From the NCBI GenBank assembly GCA_963764685.1, contig CAVXTT010000027.1:1-64000 (forward strand): a stretch of 64,000 nucleotides of DNA, given 5' to 3'. The notes beneath the pieces were generated by a model that ran no database searches, was not told where the DNA came from, and saw only the letters and a program-made list of their open reading frames with translations. Both the position numbers and the translations under genes were made by a program. Source of the DNA: CAVXTT01 sp963764685 (GTDB taxonomy: Bacteria; Bacteroidota; Ignavibacteria; Ignavibacteriales; Ignavibacteriaceae). Shown here one piece after another: positions 37,781-48,126 of this stretch (position 1 is its first letter; the number at the start of each line of letters is the position of its first letter).

Positions 37781-40052
37781 ATGAAGAAAATACTACTTTT
37801 AATAATTTTATTTATATCTGCTTCTTATCCCCAGGACACAGGTGAAATAACAGGTACAGTAACAGATGCTGCCACAAAGGAACCTGTCTTAGGGGCTAAT
37901 ATTTTTATCGAAGGAACGGACCTGGGAGCTGCGTCAGATCTTAACGGTGAATTCATTATTAAAAATATTCCTGTAGGTACATATAACCTTAAAGCCTCTG
38001 TGATTGGTTATTCGTCCCAGGTTAAAACTGATATTGTAGTAAGAACTTCCCGTCCTGCAATGGTCGACTTCCAGCTCCAGGAGACCGTAATTGAACTTGA
38101 GGGAGTAGTGGTTACTTCGGGCGGTTATTTTAATAATGACCCGCTTGAATTAAATAGTATGAGAACTTTCGGCTACGAGGAAATACGCCGCACACCGGGT
38201 GGATTTGAAGATGTTATCAGGGCACTCTCAATATTACCGGGTGTTGCACAGGCTGATGCAGGAAGAAATGATCTTATTGTCAGAGGAGGTGCTCCCTTCC
38301 GAAAATCTTTATACTCTGGAAGGAATAGAGATACCTAATATTAATCACTTCGGCACACAGGGAAATTCAGGAGGTGCATTAAGCTATATAAATCTTGATT
38401 TTGTTAAGGAAACCTCCTTCTCCACCGGCGGCTTCTCAGCTTTATACGGCGATAAACTTTCCTCGACATTGCAGATAAGCCTTAGAGATGGAAGAAAAGA
38501 CCGGATAGGCGGCAAGGCAACTATCTCAGCTACACAGTTCGGATTAAATCTTGAAGGACCTATCTCTGAGAAAAGTAATTTTGTCTTCTCGGTCCGGAGA
38601 AGCTATCTCGATTTCATATTCAAAGCTGCTGACTTCGGATTTGTACCTGAATACTGGGACGTTATAGGGAAAGCAGATTTTCATCTGGATGAGAAGAACA
38701 CCTTGACTTACCTTTTTATAAGTGCAATTGATAATGTGAAATGGTTTAATGATACTGAAGAGCAGATCCAGGATAATTCACAAATACTGGGAACAGACCA
38801 GGTGCAGTATGCTACAGGATTAACATACAGGCATCTGATCAACCACGGATTTATCGATGTCATTCTCAGCCGCTCATACATAGATTATAACAGTATTCAA
38901 AAAGATACGCTGCTTAACCCTGTATTTGAAAATATATCCCTGGAGGCAGAGAATACACTTTCATCAAACTTGTTATATAAATTCAGTAAAACAGCAGAGG
39001 TTAATATTGGTGCCTCAGGGAAGCTGATAAAGTTCGATGCGGATATTCTCCTGCCTGCATTTATAACAACGTTCGGTGATACGCTCCCCTACACATCAGT
39101 TGATTATACTGATCATTTTGTAAAAGCTGCAGGATTTATTAATCTGAATAACACATTCTTTGAGAAGCTAAGGACGAATATTGGATTCAGGGTCGACTAT
39201 TTTGATAATATTAGTCAAAAGTTCTATTTCAGCCCGCGAGGATCTGCTTCTTATAGCTTTAATGATCTGACATCGGTAAGCGTAAGCGGCGGAGTATATC
39301 ATCAGGCACCTTCATATTTGTGGCTGGCGCTTGAGGAGAACAGAACTCTAAAAAGCGTAAGGGCGGAACATCTTATTTTCGGTTTTGATCACCTGCTCAG
39401 GGAGGATGCATTGCTGAAGGTAGAGTTATACCATAAATGGTATTCAGATTACCCGGCAAGCCTAATAAGGCCATACTTACTTCTTGCAAATACCGGGGCG
39501 GGTTATTCAGGTACTGAGGATAATTTCTCATCGTTCGGTTTAGAGCCTCTCGCAAGTGAAGGAAAGGGTATCAGCAGAGGAGTGGAGATATCACTGCAGA
39601 AAAAGTTCTCGGGTATGAAGCTGTACGGACTGGTAAGCGTGACAATTGGCGAAACAAAATTTACTGCACTCGATAATATCAGCAGAAAAGGTGCCTATAA
39701 CCAGGATATAATTACAACATTAAGCGGCGGCTATAAATTTGACGAGAAATGGGAGACAAGTCTTAAGTTCAGATATTCAAAAGGAACTCCATTTACACCT
39801 TATGAATCAGACGGAACACAGCTGGTAAGCAAGTATCTTACAGAAACCTTCCCTCCCCTGCACAGCTTGGATATAAGGGTCGACCGCAGATGGTACCTTG
39901 GCAGTTTAACCCTAATTACTTATTTAGATATCCAGAACATTTACAACAACAAGCAGAGCAATACAATCCGTTGGGATCCGGAAACCAGAACAGCGGAAAG
40001 CGCATCGTCGATTGGGATACTGCCGTCTATTGGAGTTAGTTTGGAGTTTTAG
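37781..40052 (+). CDS. TonB-dependent receptor with CarboxypepD-like domain, frame broken
   Basis: About 757 residues. Signal peptide (KKILLLIILFISASYPQ), then a carboxypeptidase-regulatory-like domain (GTVTDAATKEPVLGANIFIE ... NLKASVIGYSS), a plug domain (RRTPGGFEDVIRALSILPGV, NDLIVRGGAP) and a beta-barrel ending in IGILPSIGVSLEF. One base shift near 38297 joins RGGAP to SENLYTLEGIEIPNINHFGT. This form is the Bacteroidota/Ignavibacteria type. Substrate unknown. A bidirectional terminator follows. Confidence 0.92.
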
Positions 40053-40085
40053 TTCTTTGTTTTAGCTCTTAGTTCTTAGTTTGTG
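40052..40085. repeat. Dispersed TTAGTTCTT repeat fragment
   Basis: TTAGTTCTTTG, TTTTAGCTCTTAGTTCTTAG follow the receptor stop codon. The motif matches part of the inverted-repeat arms at 44608-44730. Confidence 0.45.
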
Positions 40086-40103
40086 TCCTGTGTGAAAATA
40101 AAA

Positions 40104-40123
40104 AAGCCCCTTTGGGGGCTTTA
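40104..40123. terminator. Bidirectional terminator
   Basis: AAAGCCCC, TTTG, GGGGCTTT with A and T runs on either side, between the TonB receptor (+) and pckA (-), serving both. Confidence 0.85.
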
Positions 40124-40132
40124 ATATTTCCT

Positions 40133-40168
40133 GATTGCGACCGTACCTCAGCACGACCGCACGACAGA
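40133..40168. repeat. Diverged solo copy of the CGATCG-type element end
   Basis: ACGACCGCACGACAGAACGAT resembles the ACGATCGCACGAAGAAACGAT of the cassette end at about 48606-48629, with about four differences. No gene is attached. Confidence 0.45.
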
Positions 40169-40175
40169 ACGATTT

Positions 40176-41822
40176 TTACATTCTCTTCGGTCCTGCGTCT
40201 ATTACTTCCTGCGTGCAGTTCTTCTTGAAGAGCTTGAAGTTTTCTATGAATCTTGCTGCAAGTGCATCGTACTTCTTCCAGTACTCTTCTTTGTTGCCCC
40301 AGGAGTTGGATGGTTCAAGTACATCTTCAGGAACATCGGGACAGCATAATGGAACTTCAAATCCGAACAGCTTGTCCTTCCTGTATTTTACATCATCAAG
40401 CTTTCCTTCAAGTGCGGCATTAAGAAGATTTCTTGTATGACGTATGCTTATACGCTTCCCTACTCCGAATCTTCCGCCTACCCATCCGGTGTTTACTAAC
40501 CATACGTTAACTTTATGCTTCAGCATTCTCTGTTTAAGCATTGCCGCATATTCATAAGGATGCCTTACCATAAATGGTGCACCAAAGCAGGCGCTGAATG
40601 TTATCTGGGGTTCAATACCCAGACCTATTTCTGTACCTGCAATTTTAGATGTATATCCGCTTATGAAATGATATTGTGCCTGCTCGGGATTAAGTCTTGC
40701 AATCGGAGGCATTACTCCTGAAGCATCACAGGTTAAGAAAATTACATTCTTTGGATGTGTACGTGTATATCCTTCCGGAACAACGTTAGGGATAAATTCC
40801 AGCGGATATGACGCACGTGTATTTTCGGTGATCATATCATCATCAAGATCTATTTTTCTTGATACAGGATCGTAAACAACATTCTCTAATATTGTACCGA
40901 ATTTCTTGGTGCAGGCATATATTTCAGGTTCGTGCTCTGCAGAAAGTCTGATAACCTTTGCATAGCACCCCCCTTCAAAATTAAATACGCCGCTGCCGCT
41001 CCAGCCGTGCTCATCATCGCCGATAAGTTTTCTTTTCGGGTCAGCCGATAATGTGGTCTTTCCTGTTCCGCTGAGTCCGAAGAATAGTGCAACATCACCT
41101 TCTTTCCCTACGTTTGCAGAGCAGTGCATTGGAAGCACATCCTTGAAAGTAAGAAGGAAGTTAAGAAGGGTGAATATAGATTTCTTAATTTCGCCGCCAT
41201 ATAATGAATTTGCTATTACAGCTGTCCTGCTTGCAAAATTAAGAATGATACCTGTTTCACTCCTGGTGCTGTCCATTCTTGGGTCAAGCTTGAAGCCCGG
41301 GACAGCTATTACTGTAAAATCAGGTATAAATTTTTTCAGAGTGTCTCTGTCGGAAGTTGTAATAAACATATTTCTTACGAAGAGACTGTGCCAGGCTTTC
41401 TCGCATACTATCCTGATAGGCATTTTGTATTCAGGATCAGCTCCTACAAAACAATCCTGCACAAAGAATTCCTCCCCTTGTGCAAACGCCTGCAGACGTC
41501 CCATCATATTATTGAACGCTTCAAGCGTATAAGGACGGTTGTAAACACCCCACCATACCTTATCCATTGTTGATTCTTCCTGCACGATATATTTATCTGA
41601 GGCAGCGCGGGCAGTATGTTTTCCTGTCTTAACAATTAAAGGGCCGCCGAATGAGAGATGAGCTTCATTCCGGAAAATGGCTTCCTCATAAAGCGCCTCC
41701 TCGGGAAGGTTCCAATATACCCTGTCGAGATAGGTCAGGTTATGATTATCGAGTCCGAACTCACTTGAAAGTTCTTTGCCTTCTTTTATTGCGGGTGTAT
41801 TAAATTCCAGGTATTTGCTCAT
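40176..41822 (-). CDS. pckA: Phosphoenolpyruvate carboxykinase (ATP)
   Basis: About 548 residues. Converts oxaloacetate and ATP to PEP, the gluconeogenic entry. MHCSANVGKEGDVALFFG and the kinase loop GLSGTGKTTLS, then GDDEHGW, and FLTCDASGVMPPI are present. ATG at 41822 overlaps the stop of the aminotransferase (ATGA). Linking oxaloacetate-forming transamination directly to PEP carboxykinase makes metabolic sense. Confidence 0.96.
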   Translation of the reverse strand: MSKYLEFNTPAIKEGKELSSEFGLDNHNLTYLDRVYWNLPEEALYEEAIFRNEAHLSFGGPLIVKTGKHTARAASDKYIVQEESTMDKVWWGVYNRPYTLEAFNNMMGRLQAFAQGEEFFVQDCFVGADPEYKMPIRIVCEKAWHSLFVRNMFITTSDRDTLKKFIPDFTVIAVPGFKLDPRMDSTRSETGIILNFASRTAVIANSLYGGEIKKSIFTLLNFLLTFKDVLPMHCSANVGKEGDVALFFGLSGTGKTTLSADPKRKLIGDDEHGWSGSGVFNFEGGCYAKVIRLSAEHEPEIYACTKKFGTILENVVYDPVSRKIDLDDDMITENTRASYPLEFIPNVVPEGYTRTHPKNVIFLTCDASGVMPPIARLNPEQAQYHFISGYTSKIAGTEIGLGIEPQITFSACFGAPFMVRHPYEYAAMLKQRMLKHKVNVWLVNTGWVGGRFGVGKRISIRHTRNLLNAALEGKLDDVKYRKDKLFGFEVPLCCPDVPEDVLEPSNSWGNKEEYWKKYDALAARFIENFKLFKKNCTQEVIDAGPKRM

Positions 41823-43037
41823 ATCCAATCCCTTACTAGTTTGCGGTCGCCAATATATAATTCGTTTGGTGAATTGGGATCAAGTGCCCATTTCATTCTT
41901 TCGATACCGTCCTGTATATCTTTTATCGTACCGCAGTAGCTTAAACGAAGATAACCCTCCATTCCGAACTCAACTCCCGGCACGGTAAGCACCATTACTT
42001 TATCGATTAAGAATTCTGAAAGCTTATGTGATTTTTTTTCGTATGCACTGAAGTCTGCAAAGCAGTAAAATGTACCATCAGGCTTTGTTACTTTAACTCC
42101 TTCGAATGAGTTAAGCAGATCGAGCATAACATTCCGGTTATTTTCAAGAGTTGCTCTTAAGCTTCCTACACTTGACTGGATACCGTTGATTGCACCAACA
42201 GCTGCCCTCTGCAAGAAGTACAGATGGTCCGGATGTCTGGTGTCCCTGAATATTAGACATTACTTCAATTAGCTTTTTATTTGCAACGGCCCAGCCGATC
42301 CTGAAGCCTGTCATTGCATATTGTTTTGATACACCGTTAACTACAATTAGTTTAGAGTTCTCTGATAGGTTCTTTGCATATTTATAACAGCTGATTGGTT
42401 TCTTGTTATCAAAGATGAGACGGTGATATATATCATCCATTATGAGATAAAGATCTTTCTTCTCACAGAACTCAACAATCTCCGCAATGAATTCTTCAGA
42501 ATACATTGCACCGGAAGGATTGTTAGGGCTATTTATAATTATCGCTTTTGTATAAGAGCCGACTCTCTGTGCAAGATCCTGAACCCTCGGATAAAATGTA
42601 CCGTCTTCAGAACAGACCGGAACACCAATGGCTCCGCAGAGTTTAGTCATTTCGGGATAACTTACCCAGTAAGGGGAAGGATAAATTACTTCCTCCTGGG
42701 GATTGAGAATTGCCTGAAGAGCAACCATGATGGCTTGCTTGGCTCCTCCGGAGACAATTATATTTTCAGGATCAACCTTCTTGTTATAAAATTCTTCCGT
42801 ATACCTTATAATTGCTTTTTTAAGGGCAGGAATTCCATCAGCCGGGGTATACCTTATTTCGCCGGTATTAAGAAGGGCTGCTGTTGCAGTTATTGCATCG
42901 ATTGGGGCTCTGCTTTTGGGTTCCCCTCCTCCTAGATGAATAACAGGATCCCCCTTTTCACGTAAGATCGCTGCTTTTTCATTCAATTTTAAGGTAGGGG
43001 AAGCACTTATGCTTTTACCAATTAAACTAATACTCAT
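41819..43037 (-). CDS. Class I aspartate aminotransferase, frame broken
   Basis: PLP enzyme of about 405 residues. N-terminal piece (42144-43037) has HLGGGEPKSRAPIDAI, NSPNNPSGAMYS, MDDIYHRLIFD and the PLP lysine in NGVSKQYAMTGFRIGW. C-terminal piece (41819-42214) has RATLENNRNVMLDLLNS and the substrate Arg in YLRLSYCGTI. One base shift near 42215 joins them. It lies upstream of pckA in the same operon. Confidence 0.92.
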
Positions 43038-43074
43038 AAAACTCCCAATTTATGGTGGGTACCGTAATATTTAT

Positions 43075-43105
43075 TAAAAAAATACTCCCGAAACTTATCG
43101 GGAGT
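43075..43105 (-). terminator. Terminator of the methyltransferase-like gene
   Basis: ACTCCCGA (43084-43091), AACTTA, TCGGGAGT (43098-43105); on the minus strand a T run (TTTTTTT) follows. Confidence 0.85.
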
Positions 43106-43208
43106 TTACCTTATAAGCAAGCAAAATCGGTAATACTATTACATTTTGATATAAGTAAATTATTTATTTCATATTCTAAAATCTGACAAAGTCCCGGGCT
43201 TTTTTCCG

Positions 43209-43826
43209 TCAGGCAAATTTATGTCTGTGTGTTTTTGTAAACGGAATCAACATTGGAACTTCCTGCCGGTACACTTCATACGCATGACCGAACTCCAGGA
43301 GAAGTTTCTTCTCTTCCAGGTATGTCCCGGTGACTACATAGATGCTTAAAATAAAATTGACAATAATATCCAGCATTGTAAACGTACTGCACCATAGAAA
43401 AACGAGCAGCGCCAGGTACATCGGGTGCCTCACTATTCCAAGCAGTCCGCCTTTCTTAATTTCACCTGCGGGACTTATTTCTTTCCCCTGGAAGAAATTC
43501 ATTATCTGCCTGATGCCGAAAAAGGAAAGCGGATCATAATCAAATAAGAAAGCCCAAAAGAAAAAAAGCACAGACATTATTAGCAGTACATAACGAACAG
43601 CAGACAATGGGAATTCATACATAATTATAACCTGATTATCCACCTGGTGTGAATAATTGATCAACGGGATCAATAGCAGTACGGAAAGGGTAATATAAAA
43701 TATCCGGTAAAAAGCATAATAACCTTTAAGAATCCTGATCAGCGTGTTTGTAAGGCTAATGCTGATCAGGTAACTATGCAGGACACAATATCCTCCCCAA
43801 AGTAAGCAAATCACTAAGTATTCCAT
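43209..43826 (-). CDS. Isoprenylcysteine-methyltransferase-like membrane protein
   Basis: 205 residues, five or six membrane helices. The C-terminal GIVRHPMYLALLVFLW and LLLEFGHAYEVYRQEVPMLIP match the ICMT/PEMT/NnrU group, in which this region binds S-adenosylmethionine. Bacterial members mostly lack a known substrate. NnrU, in the same superfamily, is linked to denitrification genes, but this copy is 33 kb away from the nitrite cluster. Confidence 0.8.
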   Translation of the reverse strand: MEYLVICLLWGGYCVLHSYLISISLTNTLIRILKGYYAFYRIFYITLSVLLLIPLINYSHQVDNQVIIMYEFPLSAVRYVLLIMSVLFFFWAFLFDYDPLSFFGIRQIMNFFQGKEISPAGEIKKGGLLGIVRHPMYLALLVFLWCSTFTMLDIIVNFILSIYVVTGTYLEEKKLLLEFGHAYEVYRQEVPMLIPFTKTHRHKFA

Positions 43827-44083
43827 TTCTTTCTCCTTAATTGAAATAATTATTTCGCAGAAAAAAGATTAAACTATAATTGCTGAAAAATTAATGAAAT
43901 AATAACTAATATTTACCAGCTTTTTGAAAAATGCCGGTCTTTTCTACTCGATTTTTAACAGACGAAAGAATTGAACGCAATGGAGAATCCAATCCAAAAA
44001 GATAAAATTTGATTTTTAACAAATTTCCCAACATTCATAAAGAAAAGGAAATTATAATAAAAACACCTGTTTTACATTTATAA

Positions 44084-44171
44084 GTGCCCGGACAATGCGC
44101 GGCCAATGAGTGGACAACGCCCGGCCTAATTTCAGCCAAATGAGCCCAGATCCTGCCCGGGCATTGCCGGG
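44084..44171. repeat. 11-bp-period repeat (locus C)
   Basis: Eight contiguous 11-bp units. Left units share CGG or a variant at fixed position (GTGCCCGGACA, ATGCGCGGCCA, ATGAGTGGACA, ACGCCCGGCCT, AATTTCAGCCA). Right units share GCC(C) (AATGAGCCCAG, ATCCTGCCCGG, GCATTGCCGGG), the opposed orientation. The gap 43827-44334 has no gene I can support. Confidence 0.8.
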
Positions 44172-44334
44172 GCGTTATTCATTCATAATCACGGAAGTGA
44201 TAAATATTGTAATTAGATTTATTAAACAAATGGATAAGAAAAACTTAAAAAACTTTGGCTTTACGTCAGTGCCCTGGTCCGATGTTATGCTTAAATTCAA
44301 TATCTTTACAGCCTAATTTTATTTTGACTATTAA

Positions 44335-44604
44335 ATGCGAACACTTTATTTAAGAAAAGAAGATTTAAACCTAACCAGAAAAGTTCTCCTTGATATGGCT
44401 TTCATATCAACCCACAAGAGGATCCGTATATTGAAATATTTATTTGAAGAGGGAATGTATCTTCCCTTTTATAAAAATGGGAAGAATAAAACTGATCCCG
44501 ACAGATATTATCTGACCAAAGATAAAATGATAAAAGAGGATAGGGATTTTTATTATTTCAAGTTCCCCTTCAAGGCCGACCAGGTGGAGGATACTGCAAT
44601 TTAG
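44335..44604 (+). CDS. Small orphan protein
   Basis: 89 residues, charged, no signal peptide or membrane segment. MRTLYLRKEDLNLTRKVLLD and many Lys, Asp and aromatic residues (DFYYFKFPFKADQ). I do not recognise the family. It stands alone between locus C and an inverted repeat that begins 4 bases after its stop codon. Coding is likely but not certain. Confidence 0.5.
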   Translation: MRTLYLRKEDLNLTRKVLLDMAFISTHKRIRILKYLFEEGMYLPFYKNGKNKTDPDRYYLTKDKMIKEDRDFYYFKFPFKADQVEDTAI

Positions 44605-44607
44605 TTA

Positions 44608-44730
44608 CTGGTTACTTAGTTCCCGGTTCTTTGTTAGCACTCATTATTGAAATTTTTATAGTCGAGAGTTTTACCTCATCATAATGCAATTCTATTTCCA
44701 TTAACTAAGAACCTGGAACTAAGTAACCAG
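44608..44730. repeat. 123-bp inverted-repeat element
   Basis: Arms of 28 bp (44608-44635 and 44703-44730), beginning CTGGTTACTTAGTTCC, are inverted copies with two mismatches, enclosing 67 bases without a gene. Fragments of the arm occur at about 22905-22920 and 40052-40085. Confidence 0.8.
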
Positions 44731-44865
44731 GATCTAATTAACCAGGAAACAACAAAAAAGCCTTTCATCATTTTTGAATAGAAATCCTAGATATTATTAT
44801 TTAATTTGCATAGTGTTAACGGGACAATAAAACAACATTTTTTTTAACAATTCTATACTACTACT

Positions 44866-47800
44866 ATGAGATACTTCATTTCTACTTTGTGCTTCCTTCT
44901 AATCCTGAACTCAGTCATTTCTCCACAGGAGGATAAAGAGAAGAAAGATTCTTCCCTTGCTGAAATGGTGGGAGGACTTAAATGGCGCAGCATAGGACCT
45001 GCACTTACTTCCGGCAGAATAGCAGATTTTGCTTTTAATCCATTCAACCACAATGAATATTATGTCGGCGTAGCAAGCGGTAATATCTGGAAAACAACAA
45101 ACTCAGGCATAACTTTTGATCCGGTATTCGATAATTATGGGGCTTATTCGATCGGATGCCTTGCTATCGATCCTAATAATCCTTACGTAGTATGGGCAGG
45201 CACGGGTGAAAATAATCATCAGCGTGCACTCGGATACGGCGATGGAGTATATAAATCTATCGATGGCGGAAAGACATGGAAGAATATGGGATTAAAAGAA
45301 TCCCGTCAGATTGGGGAGATCATTATCAATCCAAAGAATTCTAATATCGTATTTGTTGCTGCAGAAGGCTCCGTCTGGGGTCCGGGCGGTGACAGAGGTT
45401 TGTATAAAACCGTTGACGGCGGTAAGAACTGGAAGAAAGTTCTTGAGATCAGCGAAAATACGGGAGTAAATAATATTGCCGTTGATCCGCGCGATCCTAA
45501 AATAATGTACGCTACTTCTGAACAGAGAAGGCGACATATATTTACAAAAATAGGCGGCGGTCCTGAAACATCAGTTTATAAATCTGTAGACGAAGGAGAG
45601 ACCTGGGATAAAATTATAACCGGACTTCCAACAGTTGATATGGGTGGAACCGATATTGCTGTTTCTCCGGCTAACCCGGATGTACTTTATATAGTTATAG
45701 AAGCCGCCGAAAAGAAAGGGGGATTTTTCAGGTCAACCAACAGAGGTGCTTCCTGGGAAAAGATGAGTGATTATACTGCACAGGGGCAATACTTCAATGA
45801 GATCTATTGTGACCCGAAAAATGTGGATAAAGTATTTGTTATGGATGTGGTTTCCCGCTATACTCTTGATGCAGGTAAAACATGGAAGACAGTAAGCACA
45901 ACCGGCAGGCACGTTGACGATCACGCTATGTGGATTGACCCCGATTATCCCGATCATTACTTTATCGGCGGTGACGGAGGTGTTTATGAAACCTTTGATA
46001 ACGGTATTAACTTCGACTTCAAGGAAAACATTCCGGTTACTCAATTCTACAGGGTATTTGTAGACAATAGTGAACCATTTTATTACGTATACGGCGGAAC
46101 CCAGGATAACTCAAGTATGGGAGGACCGTCAGCAACATTAAGCAGCGACGGGATAGTAAACAGTGACTGGTTTATTACCAATGGCGGAGATGGATTCTGG
46201 AGTGCAGTTGATCCTGAGAATCCGAATATAGTTTATGCCGAGTCTCAATACGGCGGAATGGTAAGATATGACAGGGCAAGCGGTGAAGCTGTTGATATTC
46301 GTCCTGAACCGGGTAAGGGAGAATTAACCTTCAAATGGAACTGGGACACTCCCCTTATGATAAGTCCCCACAATAATAAAAGAATTTACTGCGCGGCTAA
46401 TTTTATATTCAAAAGCGAAGACCGTGGTGACAGCTGGACAAGAATAAGCGACGATTTAACTGCAGGGCTGGATAGAAATACCTGGAAGGTAATGGATAAA
46501 TACTGGAGCGTTGATGCAGTATCCAAGAATAAATCTACCTCATTATTCGGTACAATTGTATCGCTCACCGAATCTCCTGTTAAAGAAAATCTGCTGTATG
46601 CAGGTACAGACGACGGCCTGATACAGGTATCGGAGGATGCAAAAACCTGGAATAAGATATCTGATTTCTCTGATGTTCCTGAAAATACTTACGTAAGCGA
46701 TATATGCGCCTCTAAGTTTGATGAGAATGTTGTATTTGCATCATTCAACAATAACCAGCGGGACGATTTTAAACCGTACCTGCTGAAGAGTGATGATAAA
46801 GGAAAGAGCTGGGAATCCATTTCAGGTAATCTTCCCGCCAACGGGTGTGTACACAGTATTGAACAGGATTTTGTGAATCCCGACCTTTTATTTGCCGGAA
46901 CGGAGTTCGGTATATTCTTTACAACAGACGGCGGTAAGATGTGGACTCAGCTTAAATCAGGTATCCCGACAATTCCTGTCAGGGATATTGCAATACAGAA
47001 AAGAGAGAACGACCTGGTTGTTGCAACTTTTGGGAGAGGATTTTATATACTCGATAATTACTCCCCTCTTAGAGATTTTACTGAGGATTTGTTTAAAAAG
47101 GAATCACACATCTTTCCTGTAACGGATGCAATGATGTATGTACCGAAATACGCTGCATATGGACAGGGGTCCAGTTACTTCAAATCTCCCAATCCGGAAT
47201 TCGGTGCCGTGATTACTTATTACCTTAAAGATGTGCCGAAAACTATTCAGCAGACACGTAAGGAAAAGGAAAAAGAACTTTTTAAGAATGGAGATAAAAT
47301 ACCGCAGCCTTCTGATGAGGAATTAAGAGCTGAAAGAGAAGAGATTGCTCCTTACCTGGTCTGCACGATCAGGGATGAGGCAGGTAATGTAATAAGGAAG
47401 CTGACGAAGTCTGCCTCCAAAGGTGTTGAAAGGCTTACCTGGGATTTAAGGTATTCCGGTAAATCCCCCATCAGCAAAGATAAATTTAATCCTACCGGTG
47501 AGATGAACAGCAGTACTCCGGTACTCCCGGGAAAATATAAAGCATCTTTAACTCTTGTAACAAGGGATGGTGCAAAAGAACTTCCCGGCGAGGTTGTATT
47601 CAATACTTATGTACTTAATAACAGCACACTTCCAATAGCCGAAAGGTCTGAGCTGGTGCAGTTCCAGAAGCAGGCTAATGAATTACTGAGAACTATAAAT
47701 GGAACACAGAGATTTCTCGGTGAGATGGCACTAAAAGTGGAGAATATCAGGCAGGCAATTCTTGCTACACCTGATGCTCCTCCTGAACTGCTGGTAAAGG

Positions 47801-48126
47801 CAGATGGAGTAGCTTCACAGCTTAAGGAAATAAATTTATTGTTTGAAAGAGATTCAGAGAGACCCAGCACTGAAGAGAATCCCCCCTCACCTGTTACATT
47901 TAATGAGAGGCTTGGAGTAATTGCCTGGACTCACTGGCGTTCATCTTCAGCTATTACACAAAATGAAAGAACAGCTTACAAGGTACTTGTTGAAGAATTC
48001 CCTCCCGTTCTTGACAGGGTAAAAAGGATCAACAATATCGATATTAAAGACCTTGAAGCTGCACTTGAAAAATATAACGCACCCTGGACACCAGGGAGAG
48101 TACCGGAGATTAAATTAGTGCGATAG
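44866..48126 (+). CDS. Sortilin/VPS10-like BNR-repeat exported protein
   Basis: 1086 residues with a signal peptide (RYFISTLCFLLILNSVISPQ). Residues about 35-760 form one or two propellers of BNR/Asp-box blades (SIDGGKTWKNM, TVDGGKNWKKV, STNRGASWEKM, TTDGGKMWTQL). The last 300 residues have a beta-domain (VIRKLTKSASKGVERLTWDL) and a helical tail. Such proteins are common in Bacteroidota and often called glycosyl hydrolases, but sialidase activity is not shown. The final codons GTG CGA TAG come from the inverted repeat that starts at 48118. Confidence 0.88.
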   Translation: MRYFISTLCFLLILNSVISPQEDKEKKDSSLAEMVGGLKWRSIGPALTSGRIADFAFNPFNHNEYYVGVASGNIWKTTNSGITFDPVFDNYGAYSIGCLAIDPNNPYVVWAGTGENNHQRALGYGDGVYKSIDGGKTWKNMGLKESRQIGEIIINPKNSNIVFVAAEGSVWGPGGDRGLYKTVDGGKNWKKVLEISENTGVNNIAVDPRDPKIMYATSEQRRRHIFTKIGGGPETSVYKSVDEGETWDKIITGLPTVDMGGTDIAVSPANPDVLYIVIEAAEKKGGFFRSTNRGASWEKMSDYTAQGQYFNEIYCDPKNVDKVFVMDVVSRYTLDAGKTWKTVSTTGRHVDDHAMWIDPDYPDHYFIGGDGGVYETFDNGINFDFKENIPVTQFYRVFVDNSEPFYYVYGGTQDNSSMGGPSATLSSDGIVNSDWFITNGGDGFWSAVDPENPNIVYAESQYGGMVRYDRASGEAVDIRPEPGKGELTFKWNWDTPLMISPHNNKRIYCAANFIFKSEDRGDSWTRISDDLTAGLDRNTWKVMDKYWSVDAVSKNKSTSLFGTIVSLTESPVKENLLYAGTDDGLIQVSEDAKTWNKISDFSDVPENTYVSDICASKFDENVVFASFNNNQRDDFKPYLLKSDDKGKSWESISGNLPANGCVHSIEQDFVNPDLLFAGTEFGIFFTTDGGKMWTQLKSGIPTIPVRDIAIQKRENDLVVATFGRGFYILDNYSPLRDFTEDLFKKESHIFPVTDAMMYVPKYAAYGQGSSYFKSPNPEFGAVITYYLKDVPKTIQQTRKEKEKELFKNGDKIPQPSDEELRAEREEIAPYLVCTIRDEAGNVIRKLTKSASKGVERLTWDLRYSGKSPISKDKFNPTGEMNSSTPVLPGKYKASLTLVTRDGAKELPGEVVFNTYVLNNSTLPIAERSELVQFQKQANELLRTINGTQRFLGEMALKVENIRQAILATPDAPPELLVKADGVASQLKEINLLFERDSERPSTEENPPSPVTFNERLGVIAWTHWRSSSAITQNERTAYKVLVEEFPPVLDRVKRINNIDIKDLEAALEKYNAPWTPGRVPEIKLVR

